Part shown: one piece after another, positions 16,241 through 19,088 of the stretch | Position numbering within the stretch: position 1 is the stretch's first letter | Layout: each line of letters begins with the position of its first letter | Assembly: GCA_001275005.1 (NCBI GenBank) | Contig: JWZX01001382.1 | Span: forward strand, 1-19,088 | Origin: Chrysochromulina tobinii | Taxonomy: Eukaryota; Haptophyta; Prymnesiales; Chrysochromulinaceae | Direction: 5' to 3' | DNA: 19,088 nucleotides | Made by a program: the position numbers and the translations under genes | The notes under the pieces: model-generated | The model's database searches: none | What the model was told of the DNA's origin: nothing | The model's input: the letters and a program-made list of their open reading frames with translations, nothing else

Positions 16241-16244
16241 GAGC

Positions 16245-16441
16245 CCTGGCCTCGACAACTCGACAGGAAACTCGACAGGAACTCGACAGGCTACTCAACA
16301 GGATAGCTCGACAGCTACTCGACAGACCTCGACAGACCTCGACAGAAACCCTCTGACTCCATGCGCCTGGGCGTCAAGGTGTCAAGCTCGACAGCTCAAC
16401 AGCTCGACAGACCTCGACAGACCTCAACAGGCCTCGACACG
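16245..16441. repeat. CTCGACAG array, left
   Basis: More than a dozen CTCGACAG or close variants (CTCAACAG) spaced by 0-6 bp, all on the plus strand. The array is interrupted at 16353-16375 by a 23-bp segment whose exact reverse complement lies in the right array. Confidence 0.9.
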
Positions 16442-16659
16442 AGGTCTCCTCTAAGACTGTTCTAAGACTGGGTAAAGCCAGGTTAGAGCCCCACTCCTTC
16501 AAGGTGAAGGTTGATGGACCCACTGGTCAACTACACAACTTGGTGGCTGGATGATGGATGTTCTGTGGTGGACCTTTCGTTCCACCGGTTCGTGCTCTTT
16601 CGTGCTCTTTTTGACCTAATTCTCCTCAGAATTGCATTAAGATTGCATTTTCAGGTCTT

Positions 16660-16742
16660 GAAACCAGTGGCTAGGTAGGGGTTTAGGGTGGGTATTACAA
16701 AAATAACAGTAAAGAAACCTGTGGCTATGTAGGGGTTAGGGG
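16660..16742. repeat. Direct duplication (54-bp period) ending in TTAGGG
   Basis: Two 29-bp copies start at 16660 and 16714. Each reads GAAACC(A/T)GTGGCTA(G/T), then GTAGGGGTT and more G-rich bases. Confidence 0.8.
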
Positions 16743-16757
16743 TTAGGGGTTAGGGTG
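16730..16757 (+). repeat. Interstitial telomere-like repeat (TTAGGGG)n
   Basis: Three units of AGGGGTT followed by AGGG. Unique DNA continues on both sides, so this is not a chromosome end here. Confidence 0.75.
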
Positions 16758-16888
16758 TGACGTCCTGACGTCTCCGAGTTCTTCATCCGTTTGACCTAGT
16801 TTGGTTGGTGGTTTATATGTGTGGGTCCTCTAGGCCTACTGCTGTGAGAGTCAGTGTGCTTCATGCAAAATAGCAAAGCTACATGCCA

Positions 16889-17126
16889 GGCTCGAGCTCG
16901 ACAGCACACTCGACAGCACATAACTCGACAGCCTCGACACCGTCGACAGAGAAACTCGACAGGAACTCGACAGCTCGACAGCCCTCGACGCCCAGGCGCA
17001 TGGAGTCAGCCTAGACAGGCTCGACAGGACCTCGACAGCTACTCGACAGGCTCGACAAGGCTCGACAGGCAAGGCCTCGACAACGGCCTCGACAGCGGCT
17101 CGACGGAGCCTCGACAGCTCGACAGC
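16889..17126. repeat. CTCGACAG array, right
   Basis: About twenty CTCGACAG variants in the same orientation as the left array. Sub-blocks GAAACTCGACAGGAACTCG and CTCGACAGCTACTCGACAG occur in both. At 16987-17009 is the exact reverse complement of the 23-bp segment at 16353-16375. Confidence 0.9.
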
Positions 17127-17625
17127 CAGGGCTCAACTCCGCGATATTCTCGATCTCGTCATATTTTTCGGACGCTGAGATCACGATCACATCACAAATA
17201 GCTAAGCTCCCCGCATTCGATAATGGTACTCGACAGACGACACGAAGACTGGCACCCGACCAATCCAAGCTCGACCAGCCGCACGAGCCACGACACAAAA
17301 CGAAATACACTGCCTCTCTGGCGCTTCGCAACCGAGACGACAGGCTCGCACTCGCGAGAATGGTCGACTGCGAGGGATAATGGATCGCGCCTTGTACTGT
17401 ACCGTTGCTGGGCCGGCCTCCGTCTCGCCACAAGGCAGAGCCTCCCATGCGTCTCTCCTCCCCCCTTGCAGTGCGGCGAGTTGACCCACGAGTCCACCCC
17501 CCCCCCCCTCTCGTTCGCAAGCAGCAGAGCCTCCGTGCCTCGCCGGCTCTTGTGGGAACCAGCGCGATAGGCCCACACGTCTCTGAGCGGAGCGAGTGGG
17601 ACGCCAACCGACTCGACATCACGAT
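17127..17625. other. 3' flank of the 14-3-3 gene, no gene seen
   Basis: Several overlapping ORFs on both strands, none with recognisable motifs or low-complexity signatures of exons. A run of twelve C lies at 17497-17508. Confidence 0.5.
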
Positions 17626-18339
17626 TTACTGCCCATCCTGCTCGTCTGACGTCCAGAGGGTGAGGTTGTCGCGGAGGAGCTGCATGATGAGGGTCGAGTC
17701 CTTGTAGCTCTCCTCGTCGAGCGTGTCGAGCTCGGCGATCGCGTCGTCGAAAGCCTGCTTCGCGAGGTCGCACGCCTCCTGCGACTTGCCCTGCACCTCG
17801 TACAGGAAGACGGAGAAGTTGAGCGCGAGACCGAGGCGGATCGGGTGCGTGGGAGCGAGGCCGGAGGCCTTGTCGGTGGCCGACTTGTATGCCTCCTCCG
17901 CGTTGGTAGCGTGCTCCAACCTCGTCCCGCCCTGCGCGAATTCGGCAAGGTAGCGGTAGTAGTCGGCCTTCATCTTCAGGTAGAAGACCGAGGCCTCGGC
18001 ACTGCCGCCCGCCTTCTCGATGAGGGTTGAGCTGAGCAGCTCGAGGATGTCGTTGCAGATCTTGTTGAGCTCGTCGAGCACCTTGGCCTCGTACGAAGAC
18101 ACGAGCCCCGTCTTGCCGCCGCCCTTCTCGACCTCCTTGCTCTTGATGGAGCCAATAATGCGGAGCGAGGCACGGCGGGCGCCGACAACGTTCTTGTACG
18201 CGACGGAGAGCAGGTTGCGCTCCTCGAGCGAGAGGTCGGCGGATGCCGCCTGGGCAACCTTCTTCATGTACTCGACCATCTCGTCGTAACGCTCCGCCTG
18301 CTCGGCAAGCTTAGCCATGTAAACATCATCAGAGGACAT
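17626..18339 (-). CDS. 14-3-3 phosphoserine/threonine-binding adaptor protein
   Basis: A 237-aa single exon. 14-3-3 dimers bind phosphorylated client proteins and change their activity or location, mostly in the cytosol. Hallmarks in order are [101 protein letters not shown] and [18 protein letters not shown]. The basic pocket residues (Lys in YKNVVG, the Arg of RRAS, and Arg-Tyr in YYRYLAEF) are present. The C-terminal tail is very short (EQDGQ). The ATG at 18339 has G at -3. The frame stays open upstream only from a TTG, and TTTCACAG at 18381-18388 is a possible acceptor of a 5'-UTR intron. It is shorter than typical members of about 245-260 aa only in its tail. Confidence 0.97.
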   Translation of the reverse strand: MSSDDVYMAKLAEQAERYDEMVEYMKKVAQAASADLSLEERNLLSVAYKNVVGARRASLRIIGSIKSKEVEKGGGKTGLVSSYEAKVLDELNKICNDILELLSSTLIEKAGGSAEASVFYLKMKADYYRYLAEFAQGGTRLEHATNAEEAYKSATDKASGLAPTHPIRLGLALNFSVFLYEVQGKSQEACDLAKQAFDDAIAELDTLDEESYKDSTLIMQLLRDNLTLWTSDEQDGQ

Positions 18340-18532
18340 TGCGGCGGCAGGGATGTTGGAGAGCGCGTCGGTCGCTGCTGCTGCTGTGAAACACAAACGC
18401 GCACACGCTCCGGGCCCCCAAGCACGAGGGCCTCTATCGCTATGGACGGAGGTGTGACCGACGGGCCCCGTCTACGACAACACATCGTAACAGGACTACA
18501 CAATCGGTGGTAGATATGGCGAGGCAACCACC
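18340..18532. promoter_or_regulatory. 14-3-3 promoter and 5' leader region
   Basis: This 193-bp gap upstream of the 14-3-3 ATG must carry at least part of its 5' UTR. The coding-strand sequence TTTGTGTTTCACAG|CAGCAG resembles an acceptor, so a leader intron is possible. No TATA box is evident. Confidence 0.35.
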
Positions 18533-19078
18533 TCACCACCAAAGTGTTCCGAGAGGCTCTCGGGCAGATGCGCGCGCGCCCTCCGGTTGGCCTGGCCAGT
18601 CAGGCTCCTCTCCACGTGAGGGGCGTCGGTAAGCTGGGCCACTCTCCCCGGGCATCCGTTGGCGGGGTACGGCTTCCGCAGCAGCCAGTGCTGCCGCGGC
18701 CGCCAGCACAGGGGTTACCGCAGCGGCCCCTCGAGCGTGACTCGCCTTGCGCCTGTCCTCCATCGCACGACGCCGGGCGTGCTTGGCCTCCTGAACCTGA
18801 GTGCGGTCCCTAGCGCTACCCGGGAGCCATAGGGGCTGCCCAGTGCCGAGCTGGTGCGCCTTCTGAACCATCGCCTTTCGTGACTGCTTGAGTGTCGAGT
18901 TTACGTAATAATCCTGGGGACCCTGAAAAAGGCGAGCGCAGCAGCCTTTCAGGGTACTGGCTCGGGCCCCCTTTAATTCGTCCGTCCGTCCTACCTTTTT
19001 GCCTTTGCCAATGCGCGCCTCCGCGCCCCGCTGCGACTGGCTCCAGGCGCGTCGGCGGACGGCGCTGCTCCCAACCAT
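18533..19078 (-). CDS. Hypothetical basic protein, weak support
   Basis: 181 codons from an ATG at 19078 (G at -3). The middle part, GPQDYYVNSTLKQSRKAM through AKHARRRAMEDRRK, has varied composition and a basic helical character. The ends are Ala/Gly/Pro/Arg-rich. No domain is recognised. It could be the first exon of a longer gene, a mobile-element fragment, or a chance frame in GC-rich DNA. Confidence 0.28.
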   Translation of the reverse strand: MVGSSAVRRRAWSQSQRGAEARIGKGKKVGRTDELKGARASTLKGCCARLFQGPQDYYVNSTLKQSRKAMVQKAHQLGTGQPLWLPGSARDRTQVQEAKHARRRAMEDRRKASHARGAAAVTPVLAAAAALAAAEAVPRQRMPGESGPAYRRPSRGEEPDWPGQPEGARASAREPLGTLWW

Positions 19079-19088
19079 CTCTACATTC

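Larger units (their letters stand above)
16442..16888. other. Spacer between CTCGACAG arrays; no gene seen
   Basis: About 450 bp of moderately AT-rich DNA without a convincing ORF. It holds a duplicated block with the telomere-like TTAGGGG run at its right end, and the palindrome-like TGACGTCCTGACGTC near 16758. Confidence 0.6.

Noticed and set aside
16239-16454. Small plus-strand ORF downstream of a TATAAAA element
   Set aside because: It merely translates the CTCGACAG repeat (Leu-Asp-Arg/Ser-Thr periodicity).
16730-16757. Chromosome end
   Set aside because: Only about three TTAGGGG units are present and unique DNA with a gene continues beyond them.
16245-17126. CTCGACAG arrays as a CRISPR
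   Set aside because: The unit is 8 bp with 0-6 bp irregular spacing and no 25-40 bp repeat/spacer pattern, and the surroundings are eukaryotic.

Overview
The window is nuclear DNA from a GC-rich, intron-bearing eukaryote, most probably a microalga with a secondary plastid. A haptophyte is my best guess, at moderate confidence. Support comes from clear GT-AG introns inside conserved proteins, a 14-3-3 protein, a calcium-binding EEP nuclease of a type known from plants, and an FtsH protease whose presequence looks like a signal peptide plus transit peptide plus twin-arginine segment. The abundance of short tandem repeats and a TTAGGGG-like interstitial repeat also fit an algal nuclear genome. 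No rRNA, tRNA, CRISPR array or transposase was found.

Layout, left to right. Bases 1-1907 hold a minus-strand J-domain protein that runs off the left edge, with one intron. Bases 2479-3891 hold a minus-strand single-exon protein with two pairs of internal repeats and a C-terminal FAS1 domain. Bases 4047-5379 hold a two-exon minus-strand TraB/PrgY-family protein. It is divergent from a plus-strand Maf/ASMTL-like nucleotide pyrophosphatase at 6237-7010. Bases 7587-9890 hold a three-exon minus-strand plastid-type FtsH metalloprotease. Bases 10077-12126 hold a three-exon minus-strand CCR4-like EEP nuclease fused to EF-hands. Bases 12127-14500 are repeat-rich and hold one poorly resolved plus-strand candidate gene and one antisense ORF. 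Bases 14507-15715 hold an RluA-family pseudouridine synthase (minus). Bases 15716-17620 are a gene-free block of CTCGACAG arrays, an inverted repeat and telomere-like repeats. Bases 17626-18339 hold a 14-3-3 protein (minus), followed by a weakly supported basic ORF that starts near the right edge.

The genes look like independent housekeeping genes, not an operon or a defined system. Two themes stand out. First, six introns could be placed precisely by restoring conserved protein sequence. All start GTG, four of the six lie directly after a CAG codon, and several are built almost wholly from degenerate 10-12 bp tandem repeats. Two have 8-9 bp direct repeats at their ends, which suggests introner-like gain. 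Second, several proteins carry unusual architectures: FAS1 joined to two kinds of internal repeat, EEP plus EF-hands, and a J-domain protein with a very long Gly-Met tract and an Ala/Lys/Glu-rich tail.
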